In this document: positions 6,990 through 7,979 of the stretch, piece by piece
Layout of the letters: each line of letters opens with the position of its first letter
Position numbering within the stretch: position 1 is the first letter of the stretch
Assembly (NCBI GenBank): GCA_937874515.1
Contig: CALNBV010000154.1
Location: forward strand, 1-7,979
Length of the DNA: 7,979 bases
Direction of reading: 5' to 3'
Source of the DNA: an uncultured Paenibacillaceae bacterium
GTDB lineage: Bacteria; Bacillota; Bacilli; Aneurinibacillales; Aneurinibacillaceae
The notes under the pieces: generated by a model
Told to the model about the DNA's origin: nothing
The model's database searches: none
Seen by the model: the letters and a program-made list of their open reading frames with translations, nothing else
Position numbers and translations under genes: made by a program

Positions 6990-7445
6990 ATGACATGGAT
7001 TTATGAATGGGCCTGGTGGATTGCAGGAATGATCCTGCTGGTCGCGGTCTTCACCGATGTGAAAAAACGGATTATTCCCGATTGGTTGTTAGGAATAGGC
7101 GGGATTGTTTTTCTCCTATTGCATCTGTTTCATCCTCAGCAGCTGGGGATGTACCTCTTGTCTGCTGTTGCTTTCTTTCTAGGTTTATGGCTACTCGCTA
7201 TTCTCTCAAAAGGTGGGGTTGGCGGTGGTGATATAAAATTATTTTCCCTCCTTGGCCTGGCACTGGGATGGGAACCTACCTTATGGATCTTTATTTTTTC
7301 CCATTTCATTGGTGGGGGATGGGTCCTCCTCCTTTATGTATATAGGAAATTAGGAAAAAAGCACTCTTTGGAAAAAGGGGATTCCCTTCCCTTTGCCCCT
7401 TTTATTTTAGCAGGGTTTATCATTACATACTTGTTCTATGTCTAA
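6990..7445 (+). CDS. tadV: TadV/CpaA-like type IV prepilin peptidase
   Basis: The 151-residue membrane protein is an A24-family aspartic prepilin peptidase. The two catalytic aspartates are visible: Asp23 in FTDVKKRIIPDW and Asp81 in the GGGD motif (78-81, followed by IKLF). The late SLPFAPFI segment (132-139) matches the family C-terminal motif. About four to five hydrophobic helices span the rest. It lacks the N-terminal methylase domain of PilD-type enzymes, as expected for TadV/CpaA. Its likely substrates are the Flp prepilin and the pseudopilin encoded at 658. An AAGAGG-type site lies about 10 bases before the ATG. In this operon it follows the assembly genes rather than lying near a pilin gene. 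Confidence 0.9.
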   Translation: MTWIYEWAWWIAGMILLVAVFTDVKKRIIPDWLLGIGGIVFLLLHLFHPQQLGMYLLSAVAFFLGLWLLAILSKGGVGGGDIKLFSLLGLALGWEPTLWIFIFSHFIGGGWVLLLYVYRKLGKKHSLEKGDSLPFAPFILAGFIITYLFYV

Positions 7446-7446
7446 T

Positions 7447-7455
7447 AAAAGGAGG
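7447..7455 (+). promoter_or_regulatory. Strong ribosome binding site of the repeat protein
   Basis: AAAAGGAGG ends 7 bases before ATG 7463, one of the best such sites in the window. It fixes the start of a gene whose 3' end lies outside, and suggests it is translated well from the operon transcript. Confidence 0.8.
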
Positions 7456-7462
7456 CGATAAA

Positions 7463-7979
7463 ATGAAGAAAAAGATGACTATTTTTACTTTTTTACTTGC
7501 TTTATTGTTACAGGTCGGCCTATTTTCTGCTCAAGCGGAAGTATCCCTGCCTAATCCAAGTTTGCCAAACCCGTCTTTACCTAATCCAAGCCTACCCAAC
7601 ACATCCTTGCCCAATCCATCTCTCTCCGATTCAAATTTATCCAACTCATCTCTTCCTGGTACTGATGTTGAATCGTCAGAAGGTGGAGGCAATGAGGATG
7701 GTACTTCTAAGGGTGAAGATAAAGGATGGATTGATAGTCTTACGGATTTTGCTCAATCTGTAGGAGACAAGCTAGATGGTTTTACCCAAAATACCATTGA
7801 AACATTAGGGGATATAGGAAGTTCCATTCTTGACGGTTTAGCGGAGGCAGGTCAATGGATTGCAGACAATTGGGAGTTAACTGCCGCAGTTGTTGCAGGG
7901 GTTGGTTTGACCATAGCAGGAATTTTCGTTGCACCTCTCCTTCCTTTTGGATTAGCCATTTTAGCAGGAATAGCGATCT
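7463..7979 (+). CDS. Secreted SLPNP-repeat protein of unknown function, partial (3' end outside)
   Basis: The frame is open from ATG 7463 to the window edge, 172 codons seen. I do not recognise the family. Residues 1-25 form a clear Sec signal peptide (MKKK, hydrophobic core, AQA before Glu26). Residues 28-67 are eight pentapeptides of SLPNP type, the last three degenerate. An acidic, Gly/Ser-rich linker follows (about 68-88), then a region likely to form amphipathic helices with WIDSLTDFAQSV and WIADNWE (about 89-138), and a Gly/Ala-rich hydrophobic stretch broken by PLLPFG (about 140-172) that could be a membrane hairpin. It begins 17 bases after the prepilin peptidase gene, so it is probably co-transcribed. 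It could be a surface or matrix protein linked to pili, or the N-terminus of a larger secreted toxin; the sequence seen cannot decide. Confidence 0.75.
   Translation, partial: MKKKMTIFTFLLALLLQVGLFSAQAEVSLPNPSLPNPSLPNPSLPNTSLPNPSLSDSNLSNSSLPGTDVESSEGGGNEDGTSKGEDKGWIDSLTDFAQSVGDKLDGFTQNTIETLGDIGSSILDGLAEAGQWIADNWELTAAVVAGVGLTIAGIFVAPLLPFGLAILAGIAI
7544..7663 (+). repeat. Eight 15-base units coding SLPNP-type pentapeptides
   Basis: The protein units are SLPNP three times, SLPNT, SLPNP, SLSDS, NLSNS and SLPGT. Serine codons alternate TCN, AGY, TCN, AGY, TCN in the first five units, and units 1-2 resemble units 3-4 as a pair, which suggests an ancestral 30-base duplication. Many silent differences between units show that it is not a recent slippage product. 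Confidence 0.85.

Noticed and set aside
7497..7763. Forward open frame (88 residues) overlapping the repeat protein
   Set aside because: It is a shifted reading of the 15-base repeats, with no ribosome binding site. The frame starting at 7463 has a signal peptide and a strong site.
1..7979. CRISPR arrays, tRNA or rRNA genes, riboswitches
   Set aside because: No regular repeat-spacer pattern, tRNA-like cloverleaf or rRNA sequence was seen. The only tandem repeat is coding, and the leader before 658 is too short for a known riboswitch.

Overview
The window carries a compact Tad (tight adherence) / Flp-type IV pilus assembly operon, all on the + strand, from what looks like a Gram-positive, low-to-moderate-GC member of the Bacillota, probably class Bacilli. 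That assignment rests on the strong AGGAGG-type ribosome binding sites, the GTG/TTG starts, the AT-rich SigA-like promoter, and a Tad gene set with no outer-membrane secretin (RcpA) or TadD in the part seen. No species can be named from the sequence alone.

Left edge (1-160): the right end of an IS66-family insertion sequence. It comprises the last 28 codons of a transposase, a hairpin terminator overlapping its stop, and an IS66-like terminal repeat ending in ...GCTTAC at 152. The reading frame after it (163-498) has no ribosome binding site and is open right up to the IS tip, so it is probably the 3' remnant of a gene cut by the insertion. A good intrinsic terminator (512-534) closes this unit.

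Tad operon (promoter about 580-608, genes 658 to beyond 7979): tadE-like pseudopilin; cpaB/rcpC-like SAF-domain protein; cpaE/tadZ-like ATPase with a degenerate receiver domain; cpaF/tadA secretion ATPase; tadB and tadC inner-membrane platform proteins; a second Tad/TadG-like membrane-anchored protein; a TadV/CpaA-like prepilin peptidase; and the first 172 codons of a Sec-secreted protein with SLPNP pentapeptide repeats. Intergenic gaps are 0-46 bases, tadA and tadB overlap by 4 bases, and no terminator is seen inside, so the set is probably one transcript.

How the parts would work together (family knowledge): TadV cleaves prepilins and pseudopilins, TadA hydrolyses ATP to drive assembly on the TadB/TadC platform, TadZ localises the machine, CpaB-like protein acts outside the membrane, and TadE/TadG-like proteins are minor pilus or envelope components. 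The main Flp pilin is not in the window. The unrecognised repeat protein at the right edge is the most interesting item: it is joined to the operon by a 17-base gap with a near-perfect ribosome binding site, has a signal peptide, and carries a glycine-rich hydrophobic segment.
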